A stretch of 64,000 nucleotides of DNA, from the NCBI RefSeq assembly GCF_002072215.1, contig NZ_JXMW01000006.1, positions 186,001 through 250,000 of the forward strand, given 5' to 3'. Source of the DNA: Methanobrevibacter arboriphilus JCM 13429 = DSM 1125 (GTDB lineage Archaea; Methanobacteriota; Methanobacteria; Methanobacteriales; Methanobacteriaceae). The translations under genes and the position numbers were made by a program. Below are positions 27,333-38,162 of the stretch, piece after piece; the stretch's first letter is position 1; the number at the start of each line of letters is the position of its first letter. The notes below the pieces were generated by a model. The model ran no database searches. It saw nothing but the letters and a program-made list of their open reading frames with translations, and was not told where the DNA came from.

Positions 27333-27862
27333 TTTTACACATCTAAATAATTATAGATTTAATACTAATTTAAATCATTTGAAATCCATGAAAATAATAA
27401 TTGAGAGATTAAAATTACTAATATAAAATTACTAGATAAGACTATTATAATAATTATAACTATTAAGATAATTAAAACTAGAAAAGTTATAAGATAAACA
27501 ATAACCTAACTAATATAGCTACTATAAAACATAGCTAATACACATAGCTAACATATAGCTAATGTAATCATAACGAAGTAATCATGACTAATTATAGTTA
27601 TACTAATATAACTAAATATAACTAATAATATAATAATGATTAATTATAGTTAAACTAAATACAACTATTAAAACCATTACAACTAAAAAAATTATAACTA
27701 TAACTAATATTATAACTATAACAAATTTTTTAACTATAACTAATTTTTCCAGAATTATAACTAGAAATAATATAGTTCTAAATATAATCAAGTTATTGAA
27801 TATATAATCTTAAATAATCTAATAATCCTAATAATATAACTCTAATAATCCAAATTATGAAA
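27333..27862. other. AT-rich spacer with ATAGCTA/ATAACTA words
   Basis: 530 bases without a gene. Imperfect repeats of CATAGCTA (about 27520-27560) and ATAACTAA or ATTATAGTTA (about 27590-27750) dominate. The mevalonate kinase promoter probably lies near its right-proximal end, but no unique TATA box stands out. Confidence 0.6.
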
Positions 27863-28723
27863 TTATTCAAAAATAGCTGAACAATATCCTACAACTGAAC
27901 TTAAATCTCCAGAAATATCCCCACTTGTCGCGTATTTTAAGATTTTCCCTTTTTTAGCACCTAAAGACCTTGATACTTTAATAGCAGCGATTGTAGGACC
28001 ATAACCACACATACTAATTCTAAAATCCTCAACAGCCTTTAAAAGAGAATATTCATCCATATTTGATATTGCATCTAATATCAATTTATCCTTCTTTTCA
28101 GCTATCTGTTTAGATTCATAATGAGTTAAATCCGTACTAGCAATCACTAAAATAGATCTTCCTAATTTTTTAGCTGTTTCAGTAATAGATTTAGCTATAT
28201 CAGAGCCACTTTCCATATCTTGCATCCAAATAACTATAGGGACAATTTTAAAATCATTAGAAAAATACTGTAAAAATGGAAGATGAACTTCACAGCTATG
28301 CTCTCTAATGTGAGCAGATGTATCAAAATCGATTAAATCAGAATTTATAATCATTTCTTCTGCAAATTCTTCATCAATTTCAACATTTCCTAAAGGAGTA
28401 TTCCATATACCTTCTTTGAATATTGAAATTCCAGTTCCCAATCCTGTATGGTTAGGACATAATATTATGAATGTTTCAGGAAAGCCATTTTCAACTATTT
28501 CACAGTAAGCATGAGCAGCGATAGGTCCAGAATAAGAATATCCTGCATGAGGAACAACAGCACCATAAATACTATCATTATTTGAATTACCATTACTTGG
28601 AATCCTTAATTTAGGAATTTTTCCAGGCCCTAATTTATGATTGAAACACCATTCAATAGTTTTTTTTAATTCAGATGGATCTTTATCATAAAATAATCCT
28701 GCTACAGCTGGTTTTCTTATCAT
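27863..28723 (-). CDS. MEMO family protein (AmmeMemoRadiSam system protein B)
   Basis: 286 residues of the MEMO1 fold, related to class III extradiol dioxygenases. The start KPAVAGLFYDKDPSELK, PHAGYSYSGPIAAHAY and a later HSCEVHLPFLQYF carry the conserved histidines. STDLTHYES and SMCGYGPT are also family blocks. Its enzymatic role is unproven; it is often near AMMECR1 and radical SAM genes. In methanogens it commonly neighbours S2 and mevalonate kinase, as here. The ATG has no clear SD. Confidence 0.9.
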   Translation of the reverse strand: MIRKPAVAGLFYDKDPSELKKTIEWCFNHKLGPGKIPKLRIPSNGNSNNDSIYGAVVPHAGYSYSGPIAAHAYCEIVENGFPETFIILCPNHTGLGTGISIFKEGIWNTPLGNVEIDEEFAEEMIINSDLIDFDTSAHIREHSCEVHLPFLQYFSNDFKIVPIVIWMQDMESGSDIAKSITETAKKLGRSILVIASTDLTHYESKQIAEKKDKLILDAISNMDEYSLLKAVEDFRISMCGYGPTIAAIKVSRSLGAKKGKILKYATSGDISGDLSSVVGYCSAIFE

Positions 28724-28921
28724 GATATTAAATATGTTTCTTAGATTTAATAAATTTATTCAATTTAAGTAATATGAAAATTCCATATTACTTAATATTT
28801 CTACTATTTAATAATCTCATATTTAATAATTTTATATTTAATAACCTCATATTTAAAAATTCAATATTCAATAGTTCCATATCTATTTAATATTATTTAA
28901 TAGGGCTCTAGATTTACAAAT

Positions 28922-29518
28922 TTAGAATTTCAATTCAAAATCAGCCGCATCTAGACTAATATCTTCATCTTCACCAATAGTACCTTTCTCTCTCAACATT
29001 TGTCTAGCTAATAACCAATATACTAAAGCAATAGCTTTTCTACCTTTATTATTAACAGGAATTGCTAAATCAACAGTACTTAATAAGTTTTCAGTATCAC
29101 ATAAAGCAACAACAGGAACACCTATTTGTTTAGACTCTATAATAGCTTGAGAATCAGATCTTGGGTCAGTTACAACAATAACTTTTGGTTCAATGAATTT
29201 AGAGTAATTAGGATTAGTTAATGTTCCAGGAATAAATCTTCCAGGAATTGAATTACAACCAGTAACTTCTCCAAACTTCTTAACAGGAGCTTGACCATAT
29301 TGTCTTGTAGCTACTACAAGTATATCTTCTGGATCATATTTAGATAAAAATTTAGCAGCTGCCATAATTCTATCATTGGTTTTGCTAATATCTAAAACAT
29401 ATAACCCATCAGATCTTATACGAAATATATATTTTTCCATATCACTTGTTTTTTGTTGAGTTCCTATATGTAATCCTGCTGCTAAGTATTCCTCTAATGG
29501 TATTAATAATTCTGACAA
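28922..29518 (-). CDS. rpsB: 30S ribosomal protein S2
   Basis: A small-subunit head protein, 198 residues, the normal archaeal length. Family blocks are [60 protein letters not shown] and [20 protein letters not shown] (about 140-159). The C-terminus is short and acidic. The start is TTG at 29518, set by AAAGGTGAT just upstream. It follows enolase and ferredoxin on the same strand. Confidence 0.97.
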   Translation of the reverse strand: MSELLIPLEEYLAAGLHIGTQQKTSDMEKYIFRIRSDGLYVLDISKTNDRIMAAAKFLSKYDPEDILVVATRQYGQAPVKKFGEVTGCNSIPGRFIPGTLTNPNYSKFIEPKVIVVTDPRSDSQAIIESKQIGVPVVALCDTENLLSTVDLAIPVNNKGRKAIALVYWLLARQMLREKGTIGEDEDISLDAADFELKF

Positions 29519-29622
29519 TATATCACCTTTATATTAATTTATAATCTTATATATAATTTAAAAATTTAGCTATTATTAAAATACATTAATGAAAATATAT
29601 TATTAAAAATATATTATGAAGA

Positions 29623-29814
29623 TTAATCATCCTCAACATTAACACATTCTTGAGGACAAACATCCATACAAACTTCACATAAGCTACAGTCTTCTTGGTT
29701 TTGTATGACTATTTTATCTCCTTCAAGTACTAAAACTTCCATAGGGCAGACATCTGCACATTCACCACAATCTCCACCATCACATTTATCATAATCAACA
29801 GTTACCTTTGCCAT
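29623..29814 (-). CDS. Ferredoxin, two [4Fe-4S] clusters
   Basis: A 63-residue electron carrier with two cysteine motifs. The first reads C-DGG-DCGECADVCP and the second CSLCEVCMDVCPQEC, each ending in Cys-Pro, as in bacterial-type 2[4Fe-4S] ferredoxins. The first motif has a small insertion between its first Cys residues. A GGAGAT SD precedes the ATG. The position between enolase and S2 is conserved in related methanogens as I recall; it implies co-expression, not a shared pathway. Confidence 0.93.
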   Translation of the reverse strand: MAKVTVDYDKCDGGDCGECADVCPMEVLVLEGDKIVIQNQEDCSLCEVCMDVCPQECVNVEDD

Positions 29815-30026
29815 AATATCTCCTTTAAACTCTCTATATCATATAGGTTTTATCATAATTTAAGTATTATACTTTTAAAGTATAAAACATTTAAATATTG
29901 TAAATTAAGTATAATAGTAATTCAAATATCATAAATTAATTATAAATTATAATTTAAATATTGTAAATTAAACATATAATAATTTAAATATTTTAAATTT
30001 AATTACAAATAATTTCATTTAATAGT

Positions 30027-31277
30027 TCATTTATCCAATTTAACCATTATTGGATTGGATAATTCTTCTTCTATACGGATTAGCTCATTTAATTTCGCTA
30101 TTCTTTCTCCACCTAATGCACCAGTTTTAATTAAAGGTGCTCCAAATGCAACAGCTAAGTGAGCAATAGTCTCATCAGTTGTCTCACCAGATCTATGAGA
30201 AACAACAGGTGCAACATCGTTTTCTTTAGCTAATTTAACAGTCGCATAAGTTTCAGATAATGAACCAATTTGATTAGGTTTAATAATGATTGCATTAGCA
30301 GCATTCATCTCAATTCCTTTAGCTAAAATCTCTTTATTTGTAACAAATATATCATCACCACAAACAAAACATTTATCACCAACAAGAGAATTTAATTCTT
30401 TAAAGCCATCAAAATCAGCTTCATCAAATGGGTCTTCAACATAAATCATATTATAAGTTTCAATTATATCTTTAACAAACTCAATCTGATCACCAGTATC
30501 TCGAGAAACATTATCTTGGGAATAAATATATTTTTCTTGATTAGCATCCCAAAATTCAGAGGCCGCCATGTCTAAAGCAGGAGAAATTTTTATTCCAATT
30601 TCATCCCCAACTTCTTCACAAGCTTGAGCTTGTATTTCTAGAGCAACATCATTACTTACATTAGGAATCCAACCACCTTCATCTCCTTTACCACCAGTGA
30701 AAAGAGAATCTTTAGTTTGAATAAGTTCTTTTAGTTTCTTATGAACTGATGAGTTTGCAAAGACTGCTTCAGTAATATTATTTGCACCAACTGGAACGAT
30801 TAAAAATTCCTGAATATCTGGAGCATTAACACCTGCATGAGCTCCACCATTCATCATATTACCTAAAGGATAGGGAATTTCATTAACAAGATTCCCACCT
30901 AAATATTTATAAAGTGGTAAGTTATATGAAGCTGCAGCTGCTTTAGATACTGCCATAGATACTGCTACAGTAGTATTTCCACCAATAGAAGCATAATTAT
31001 CAGTCCCATCAATCTCTTTTAAAACTAAATCAATATCTGCAATATCTTCAGCATCCATTCCAATTAGTTCAGAAGAAATTAAATCTTCAACTTCACTAAT
31101 AATTTTGTCTACTCCTCCATCTGGAAATGCAACAACTTCACGAGATCCAGTACTTGCACCACTCGGAGCTGCAGCTCGTCCAAACCCATTCCAAGTGAGA
31201 ATATCTACTTCAACAGTAGCATTTCCTCTACTATCTAAAATTTTTCTAACACGAACATCTTCTATAACACTATCCAA
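30027..31277 (-). CDS. eno: Enolase
   Basis: Converts 2-phosphoglycerate to phosphoenolpyruvate (mainly gluconeogenic in methanogens). It has 416 residues. Visible active-site blocks are [15 protein letters not shown] (loop 1), [15 protein letters not shown], the metal Asp/Glu segments [14 protein letters not shown] and [11 protein letters not shown], the catalytic Lys in [13 protein letters not shown], and SHRSGETTD. The start is TTG at 31277, six bases after GGGGTG. Confidence 0.97.
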   Translation of the reverse strand: MDSVIEDVRVRKILDSRGNATVEVDILTWNGFGRAAAPSGASTGSREVVAFPDGGVDKIISEVEDLISSELIGMDAEDIADIDLVLKEIDGTDNYASIGGNTTVAVSMAVSKAAAASYNLPLYKYLGGNLVNEIPYPLGNMMNGGAHAGVNAPDIQEFLIVPVGANNITEAVFANSSVHKKLKELIQTKDSLFTGGKGDEGGWIPNVSNDVALEIQAQACEEVGDEIGIKISPALDMAASEFWDANQEKYIYSQDNVSRDTGDQIEFVKDIIETYNMIYVEDPFDEADFDGFKELNSLVGDKCFVCGDDIFVTNKEILAKGIEMNAANAIIIKPNQIGSLSETYATVKLAKENDVAPVVSHRSGETTDETIAHLAVAFGAPLIKTGALGGERIAKLNELIRIEEELSNPIMVKLDK

Positions 31278-32162
31278 AAAAACACCCCAAGGATATTCAT
31301 TAAGATTTATTGATACATTAAACCCATAATATTACTAATACAAAACAGTCCTAAGAATACTAGAAACTACTAAAAGTAGCTAATAATCAATACAAAGATA
31401 ATAATTAATTATCTAAGTTATTCTATTAATCTAACTTATCCTAGCATAATTAATAAGTGCATAATTAATAAGTACTTATTGAGAATCGATCATATAAATT
31501 AGTATAACTCAATGCTTCATAATTTCAACCATATAACCTATAATGAGATTAAAAATCTTTTTTAAAAATAGAAGTTGATTTATAGATTAATATAATACCA
31601 TTAAAAACCATTGCTTATATTTAATATTGAATTTATTACTTAATTATTAATTAAATTTTACTATATATTCTATTAATTTAATTATATTATTGCATAAATA
31701 ATATTATTTCTAATTAACTAATATTATTTCTAATATTATTTATTATTAATTTAATTATATAATTTATAATAAAAATTTATTTTTAATAAAAATATTTTTT
31801 AATTAATATTAATACCTTATTAAATATTAATATCTTATTATAATTATTAATAGTAAATAAACTTATTAGTAAATATATTAATAATTTATCTATTAATAAC
31901 TTATCATTTAATAAATATATTTATTATTTAATATATAAATTTAATCTTTATTTCTAATATTTTAATAATGAATATATGTTTTTAATAAAAATCTTTTATC
32001 CAATTATTTTCTTTTTATCTAATTATTCATTATAATAAATATATCAGATTAATATTATTTATTACATAACTAATATTATTTCTAATATTATTTATTGTAT
32101 TACTTATTGTATTACTTATTGTATTATTTATTGTATTATTTATTTTATTACTTATTGTATTA
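31278..32162. repeat. Long AT-rich spacer with a 15-bp tandem repeat near rpoK
   Basis: 885 bases between rpoK and enolase with no gene or RNA detected. The part nearest enolase (31320-31560) is more complex and probably carries the enolase promoter. The middle is nearly pure A/T. At about 32093-32170 a 15-bp unit (TATTGTATTACTTAT) is repeated about five times just past the rpoK stop. On the plus strand it gives an artefactual Leu/Tyr frame. Confidence 0.75.
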
Positions 32163-32351
32163 TTATTTATTATATTCATTTTTTTTAACATCTAAAGGTA
32201 AAACTTTATTTTCAAGTTCTAAGGCAGCTATGTCAATTGGATCAATAGATTCGGATACTTTTACTAAAGGTTTAGCACCCATAGAAAGTTGAAGAGCTCT
32301 TGCTCCAAGAAGTCTAGCTTTTTCAAATCTTGTTAATTTATTTGTTGCCAT
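32163..32351 (-). CDS. rpoK: DNA-directed RNA polymerase subunit K
   Basis: A 62-residue archaeal homologue of RPB6/omega, involved in assembly of RNA polymerase. Recognisable segments are [20 protein letters not shown] and the acidic [25 protein letters not shown] precedes the ATG. It lies directly downstream of rpoN in the usual archaeal order, and tandem repeats follow its stop. Confidence 0.96.
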   Translation of the reverse strand: MATNKLTRFEKARLLGARALQLSMGAKPLVKVSESIDPIDIAALELENKVLPLDVKKNEYNK

Positions 32352-32466
32352 TTTATATCCTCATTAATTCCATAATTAACTAACTATACAAAATTGATAA
32401 TAAAAAATACCAATATTAACAAATACATAAAATTTCATGATTAGAGAAAGATCTCCTGCTCAAACA

Positions 32467-32637
32467 TCATTCCCATGTTTCAACATGAGTAATTAACATT
32501 CTCCTACAACAGTATCTTTTAATACCCATATCATCAAGAATAGCTTTTGAATCTTCTCCATCAGCCATCCTACTATTATATTCATCAAAATATGCAGAAA
32601 CTGGCTTTCCACAACTTATACATCGTATAGGAATCAT
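32467..32637 (-). CDS. rpoN: DNA-directed RNA polymerase subunit N
   Basis: A 56-residue subunit homologous to RPB10. The reverse strand reads MIPIRCISCGKPVSAYF and continues to RYCCRRMLITHVETWE. The zinc-bundle motif is complete: CxxC near the N-terminus (Cys6, Cys9) and the CC pair (43-44). The stop is at 32467-32469. An SD-like GGAAATGATG lies before the ATG. It is short and easily missed. It stands between S9 and rpoK, as in most euryarchaea. Confidence 0.96.
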   Translation of the reverse strand: MIPIRCISCGKPVSAYFDEYNSRMADGEDSKAILDDMGIKRYCCRRMLITHVETWE

Positions 32638-32887
32638 ATTAAATCATCATTTCCTTTTAATTATAATAAAATATATAAATTTAAATATAAATTTAATTTT
32701 TTATTTAATTTTCTATTTTATCTAATTTTTATTTGATTTTTTATTTATATTTAATTTTCTATTTAATTTTATAATATTAATTCTATAATATAATAAAAAA
32801 TTTAAAAATTTTTAAATTTAAAAAATTCAATATTTTAAAAATAAAATTATTTAATTTATTATTGATACTTATAAAATTATCGATACT

Positions 32888-32930
32888 TATAAAAAAATAT
32901 AAAAAGTTTATCGATTCACCGATAACTTTT
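32888..32930 (-). terminator. Hairpin and T-run at the end of rpsI
   Basis: On the minus strand AAAAGTTATCG (32930-32920) can pair, with one bulge, with CGATAAACTTTT (32913-32902). The loop contains the rpsI stop, and a T-rich stretch follows. It would end the L13-S9 transcript and separate it from rpoN-rpoK. Confidence 0.4.
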
Positions 32931-33317
32931 TTGTTTACGAGCTCTTGCTCCAGGACCACCATATTTTTTTGGCTCAGAACGTCTTGGATCTCCAACTAAC
33001 ATTGTTCTATCATATTGAACAAATTTTTCTTTAAGATCCATATCATTAGTCCACTGTACTAATCCTTTTGCAATAACCATACGAGCGGCTTCTGCCTGAC
33101 CCATAACTCCTCCACCAATAACTTTGACATTAATATCAACATCATTAGCTAAATCACCAGCTAAAGTTAAAGGTTCGGTTAATTTTAATCTAGCAAGCTC
33201 TGGTGAATAAAGTTCAATTGGACGTTTATTTATCCTAATTCTACCTTTACCTTCTTGAACAGTACCACGAGCAATAGCTGTTTTACGCTTTCCACTTGTG
33301 TGAACAACTTTTTTCAT
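32916..33317 (-). CDS. rpsI: 30S ribosomal protein S9
   Basis: A 133-residue small-subunit protein whose C-terminal tail reaches the P-site tRNA. It has [16 protein letters not shown] at the N-terminus, [20 protein letters not shown] in the middle and the basic tail [19 protein letters not shown], ending in the invariant Lys-Ser-Tyr-Arg. It follows L13, forming the universal L13-S9 pair. The ATG is preceded by a GGGATG element. Confidence 0.97.
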   Translation of the reverse strand: MKKVVHTSGKRKTAIARGTVQEGKGRIRINKRPIELYSPELARLKLTEPLTLAGDLANDVDINVKVIGGGVMGQAEAARMVIAKGLVQWTNDMDLKEKFVQYDRTMLVGDPRRSEPKKYGGPGARARKQKSYR

Positions 33318-33493
33318 TAAAACACATCCCTAATTAAAACTATTAAAGAATCTAAATAAAAATATTCAAATTATAAAGTTATCTAAACAAAATTATTTAA
33401 ATAACATTATCGAAATAGTACTATCTAAATAAAATTATCTAACTAGTATTATCTAAATAATAAACTTATTTAAATAAAATTAAAATTTAAAAA

Positions 33494-33916
33494 TTAAAAT
33501 TTAGCTCCTAAAAGTTTTGAAATTTCTCCTAATTCTATTCCTTTCTTAATATTTCCATATTCTGCATCAGGTACTTTAGATGTTTCTAAATCATTAAATT
33601 CCTTTGGAACGCCTACATAGGCTTTTAAACCTTTAAAAGCAGTTCTTCCTTTAGATTTTTTAATTGGTAACATTCCCCTTACAGTTCTTCTAAAAATTTC
33701 TTCAGGTCTTCTTGGATATTTTGGACCTAAATCTCTTGGATTAGAAATACTTGCCCTATCAAGTCTTTGTTTATACTTAGCATAAGCCCAATCTTTTGAA
33801 CCAGTGAGCATTATTTTCTCAGCATTAAGAACAACAATTTCTTCACCTTCAAGAAGTTTTTTACTTGTTACACTAGCAAGTCTTCCTAAAATATGTCCTT
33901 CTCCATCAATAATCAT
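33494..33916 (-). CDS. rplM: 50S ribosomal protein L13
   Basis: A 140-residue large-subunit assembly protein. Blocks are [32 protein letters not shown] and [27 protein letters not shown]. The start is set at ATG 33916. An in-frame GTG at 33925 belongs to the SD AAAGGTG and would add three residues. It lies between L18e and S9. Confidence 0.97.
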   Translation of the reverse strand: MIIDGEGHILGRLASVTSKKLLEGEEIVVLNAEKIMLTGSKDWAYAKYKQRLDRASISNPRDLGPKYPRRPEEIFRRTVRGMLPIKKSKGRTAFKGLKAYVGVPKEFNDLETSKVPDAEYGNIKKGIELGEISKLLGAKF

Positions 33917-33972
33917 TAATAACACCTTTATTAAATAAATCGTAGTTTTACAGATAAGTTTGAATAAATCAA

Positions 33973-34338
33973 TTATTCAACAATCTTTATATTACTACCT
34001 TTAGGATTTTTCTCGATTATCTCACTGATAGAAATACATTCTCCACCAGATTTTTCAATTTTTTCTTGAGCTGTCTTTGAAAATTTTAATGCTGCAATAC
34101 TAACTTCATGGTCAAGTTTACCATTAGATAAAACTTTACCTGGAACAAGTACAGTTTGATTTTCTTCAGAAACCCTGTTAATATCAGACAAATTAACTTC
34201 TGCTTGTCTTCTACTTGCCCTTTCTAATCTTTGTGCAACATCTTTCCAAATAGCTACTTCCTCATTATAAGATTTATCTTTAAGATTTTTTATAAGTTCA
34301 GTGAGGTTAGGATTTGTTTTGATAACTCTTCTAGCCAT
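33973..34338 (-). CDS. rpl18e: 50S ribosomal protein L18e
   Basis: An archaeal/eukaryal large-subunit protein of the L15 fold, 121 residues. It begins [20 protein letters not shown] and contains [22 protein letters not shown] and the closing [11 protein letters not shown]. The start at 34338 is chosen because AAAGGAGAG lies just upstream; a longer frame reaching into rpoD is not supported. It is the usual neighbour of rpoD and L13. Confidence 0.97.
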   Translation of the reverse strand: MARRVIKTNPNLTELIKNLKDKSYNEEVAIWKDVAQRLERASRRQAEVNLSDINRVSEENQTVLVPGKVLSNGKLDHEVSIAALKFSKTAQEKIEKSGGECISISEIIEKNPKGSNIKIVE

Positions 34339-34363
34339 TAGTTTTCTCTCCTTTATCCTAATA

Positions 34364-35161
34364 TTAATTTTTACTAAACGTGATGAACTTGTCTGTTTTT
34401 TCATTTAAAACATCACAAGCTTTTGATAAAACCTCTTCAGGAGGTATAGATCCATCAGTTTCAATCTTAAATATGAAATTCTCTGGCTCAAAACTTATAT
34501 CAATATAATTATTCTCATCAGCTCTCACACAAGCTTTACACATAGAACAATTTTCAATATTCTGCACTTTTAATACTTTAGATCTTTTGTCAGATTTCAA
34601 AATATTTCTCGGACAAACATCAGCTAAATCATAATTGACTTCTGAATCTTCATTAAAAGTGATTTTAGGATATTGTTTATAAGCACAAACAGTAGTAGGC
34701 ATCCATTTCGCATGTTCTTTACCTAAACCTATTTTTGCTACTGCTTCTAATTCCACATTTTGATTTTCTTTGAGTTTTAAGAGTGGTATTGTGTCATATA
34801 CTGGTTTTATTGTTGAGTCAGTTGAAACTAAATCCTTGGAATAAATAACACCAGGACCTGTTTTATTTAAAGTAAAAGAAACACTACATTTAGGACAATA
34901 ATCCTCACAATCACATTCATCTGCCATCTCCATTCCATCAATAGCATCCAAATTTGAAATTAAAGGAGTTAATCCTAATCTGTGAGCTAAAACCTCATTA
35001 AACATTGCTGAATCGTTTTGAACAATGTTAACATCTTCAATTGCTATTTTAGGAACTTCCATCATAGCAATTCTACGAATAGCATTGATAAAAGGTACTT
35101 CTGCATCACGAATGATGAAAACAATTTCATTCTCATCTTTACTTTTGACTTCAATTTCCAT
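34364..35161 (-). CDS. rpoD: DNA-directed RNA polymerase subunit D, with Fe-S domain
   Basis: The archaeal alpha-like subunit (RPB3 homologue) that starts RNA polymerase assembly with subunits L, N and P. It has 265 residues. The dimerisation domain includes ECDCEDYCPKC (Cys 83, 85, 89, 92). Domain 3 keeps a ferredoxin-like [4Fe-4S] set: Cys183-Pro and CSMCKAC (205, 208, 211). This is one complete cluster, seen in many but not all archaea. It lies between S11 and L18e. An SD-like GGGTAT precedes the ATG. Confidence 0.97.
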   Translation of the reverse strand: MEIEVKSKDENEIVFIIRDAEVPFINAIRRIAMMEVPKIAIEDVNIVQNDSAMFNEVLAHRLGLTPLISNLDAIDGMEMADECDCEDYCPKCSVSFTLNKTGPGVIYSKDLVSTDSTIKPVYDTIPLLKLKENQNVELEAVAKIGLGKEHAKWMPTTVCAYKQYPKITFNEDSEVNYDLADVCPRNILKSDKRSKVLKVQNIENCSMCKACVRADENNYIDISFEPENFIFKIETDGSIPPEEVLSKACDVLNEKTDKFITFSKN

Positions 35162-35173
35162 AATATACCCTTC

Positions 35174-35566
<393 letters not shown>

Positions 35567-35580
35567 TATTTCACCATTTA

Positions 35581-36216
35581 TTAATTTTTATCTGGATTTT
35601 GCACATTTTCTGTGTTTTCGATAGGATTTTCAGTAGATGCACCAGTTTCTACAGATTTACCTTTAAAATTCCTACCTTTAGCATCAGTACTATCATTTCC
35701 TGTTGCTTTTCCAGCATTATATTCTTGAATCTGTTTAGCAATTGAAGGAGTATAATAACTTATAAGATCTTCTTCACCACGTTTAACTACATAACTTGGA
35801 GAATCAATCTTTTTATCATTCATAGATATGTGACCATGGACGACAAACATTCTTGCTTCTTTAGCTGTTCTAGCAAGCCCTTTTTGATGTACTACAGTCT
35901 GTAATCTCCTTCTTAAAACATTTTCAACAGTTAAGTTAAGAATATCTTCTAAATTAGCATTTTCTGCAAGGAAACCTTGTCTGGATAAATGCCCAATTAA
36001 CTCGTTTTTCTCTTCCTCTACTTGGTCCTGAGAGAAACCTAATAAATATCTTGCTTCCCTACTGTATTTTCTAACTAAAGTGTCAGCTTTCCAAATCTCT
36101 TTCTTGTTTTTTAAGCCATATTTAACCATTAATTTATTTTCTGACTTAATTCTTTCAGCATTCCAAGGATGAGGTGGAGTATCATATTTTTTTCTTGCTT
36201 TTCTTGGATGACCCAT
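35581..36216 (-). CDS. rpsD: 30S ribosomal protein S4
   Basis: A primary 16S rRNA-binding protein. The start [19 protein letters not shown] is the archaeal form, and the S4 RNA-binding domain spans [22 protein letters not shown] to [21 protein letters not shown]. At 211 residues it is longer than the usual 170-180. The last 40 residues form a hydrophilic, Asn/Ser/Thr-rich tail with no family counterpart that I know. GGGAGAT precedes the ATG. Confidence 0.97.
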   Translation of the reverse strand: MGHPRKARKKYDTPPHPWNAERIKSENKLMVKYGLKNKKEIWKADTLVRKYSREARYLLGFSQDQVEEEKNELIGHLSRQGFLAENANLEDILNLTVENVLRRRLQTVVHQKGLARTAKEARMFVVHGHISMNDKKIDSPSYVVKRGEEDLISYYTPSIAKQIQEYNAGKATGNDSTDAKGRNFKGKSVETGASTENPIENTENVQNPDKN

Positions 36217-36512
36217 TATATAATCTCCCTAAATTTTATTATTTTATAAAATGTTATTGATAATTTAACTAAAAATATTAGCTTAATAATTGCTTAATAT
36301 ATAATATCAGATTTTATTCACTATGATTTACTATGAAAATTAATTATAACAAAAAATTAATTATAATAATCATGATAAAGTTATAATAATCATAATAAAG
36401 CTATAATAACCAAAAACAAAATTATAATAACCAGAAATAATAATCAAATTATTAAAATAAGTTTAAAGCACAGCCTAATATTATAACATTAAAATAAGCC
36501 TATAAAACTAAA

Positions 36513-36962
36513 CTATCCTCTTCTTCTTCTTACACCAACAGATGAACCTTTTCTAAAAGTAGATTTAGTTCTTTGACCTCTTACAGGTAAGCCGACTTCA
36601 TGTCTTCTTCCTTTATAACTTCTGGTCTTTCTCATTCTGTTTAAATCATCTCTCAAAGTCATGACAAGATCAGATTCAATTAAATGAGTAGTTTCACCAG
36701 TAGCATAGTCACGTTGTCTGTTTAACATCCATTCTGGAATGTTATATTTTTGAGGATCTTCTAAAGCTTCTTCAATTTTTAAGACATCTTCATCTGAGAT
36801 ATATCCTATTTTTTGATTTAAATCAAATCCCATAGCTAAAGCTAGAGACCTTGATAAGGATAACCCAACACCTTTGATATCGGTTAAAGCATGTTCAATA
36901 GTTTTATTACCATCTACATCCTTTCTGGAAATACGCACCAAGTGCTTAAAATCGTCTTCCAT
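36513..36962 (-). CDS. rpsM: 30S ribosomal protein S13
   Basis: A 149-residue head protein contacting P-site tRNA and bridging the subunits. Blocks are [38 protein letters not shown] and the basic C-terminus [19 protein letters not shown]. The start at 36962 follows a strong CGGAGGT SD; the frame continues further upstream but through the leader hairpin. It is the first protein gene after tRNA-Ser and heads the S13-S4-S11-rpoD-L18e-L13-S9 run. Confidence 0.97.
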   Translation of the reverse strand: MEDDFKHLVRISRKDVDGNKTIEHALTDIKGVGLSLSRSLALAMGFDLNQKIGYISDEDVLKIEEALEDPQKYNIPEWMLNRQRDYATGETTHLIESDLVMTLRDDLNRMRKTRSYKGRRHEVGLPVRGQRTKSTFRKGSSVGVRRRRG

Positions 36963-36984
36963 TAAATAACCTCCGATTAGTAGA

Positions 36985-37016
36985 GCGAATCCATGAGACG
37001 TGAAATCTGGATTCGA
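36985..37016 (-). promoter_or_regulatory. Leader hairpin upstream of rpsM
   Basis: An exact 8-bp inverted repeat (CGAATCCA at 36986-36993, TGGATTCG at 37008-37015) encloses a 14-base loop, 10 to 20 bases before the rpsM SD. It is strikingly GC-rich for this spacer. It may bind S13 or S4 for autogenous control; that role is inferred from position only. Confidence 0.45.
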
Positions 37017-37289
37017 ATGTTTTGCATGAAAATTATAATACAAAACACAGTTTTCAACAATTTAAACTTAGTTAACATTAATTAAAAGATTTTTATTAAT
37101 TATAAATCCTAAGAGTACACTATTAGTTATATTACAATTAAGAATCGATTAGAATAATGAAATCGATTAGAACAATTCAAAAAGATTAAAAAATTAAAAA
37201 AGATTAAAAAATAAAAATCACTTATTTAACTTCAATAAAACTTAATGAATAAATAGTAAAAAATCTCAATTGTTTTATATACTAATAAA

Positions 37290-37374
<85 letters not shown>

Positions 37375-38162
37375 AAGATAATATAGCAAATGAAACATAA
37401 CATTCACAAGAAGAAATATATACTTCATTGAGAAAAAAGCTTCAAAAACTTACTAAAATTGTGAATTTGAAATAATATCAATTTCAACAAATTAAATAGT
37501 TGATAGGCTATTAATAATTAATAAACAATTAAATAATTAATAAACTATTAAATTCTTAATAAACTACAATATATGATTAATATTATATTATTATAAGAGT
37601 AAAAATACAATATTTTCTAAATTATAATCATTGATAATACAGTAACATATTAAGGATAAACAAATATTTTAACTTTAATACATTTAAACTTTACGGTTTA
37701 TTTTACAGTTTATGAAAATATTTAAGCTTAATAGTTATATTATTAGACTTAATATTTATAAAATTTAGTAATATTTATAAAAAGATATAATTTATAATTT
37801 ATAATTTATAAAAAAAAGTATTACTTAGAAAAAATAGTATAAGGCTTTAAAAATAAAGAATTAGTAATAACATCAGAGTATACAATAAAATAAAAAAGTA
37901 ATACTTCTTATAGAAAGTAATAAATAATATAAGGACAGTAATAATCCATATGACAATTGTTTAAGTTTAATAGGATAATAATACCCTATTAAAAATTTTA
38001 CCTTAATATAATAATAATTATATTAAATATAATAAAATAAAATGAAATAAAATGAAATAAAATGAAATATAATGAAATAAAATGAAATATAATGAAATAT
38101 AATGAAATATAAAGCTGAATTCTATTAAAAAATTATAAAATAAATTATTAAAAATAAAAATA
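37375..38162. repeat. AT-rich spacer with exact 10-bp tandem repeat
   Basis: 788 bases without a gene between cbf5 and tRNA-Ser. Seven copies of a 10-bp unit (AATGAAATAA or AATGAAATAT) run at 38041-38110 just downstream of cbf5, with a strict 10-bp period. The rest is AT-rich spacer with no RNA fold that I could support. Confidence 0.75.
37414..37423 (-). promoter_or_regulatory. Putative TATA box for tRNA-Ser
   Basis: GTATATATTT on the minus strand lies about 45 bases before the tRNA 5' end, so a transcript starting 25 bases downstream would have a short 5' leader. Evidence is motif and distance only. Confidence 0.35.

Noticed and set aside
32095-32292. A Leu/Tyr-repeat frame overlapping the end of rpoK
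   Set aside because: It arises from the 15-bp tandem repeat and antisense of rpoK, with no SD. It is not a plausible protein.
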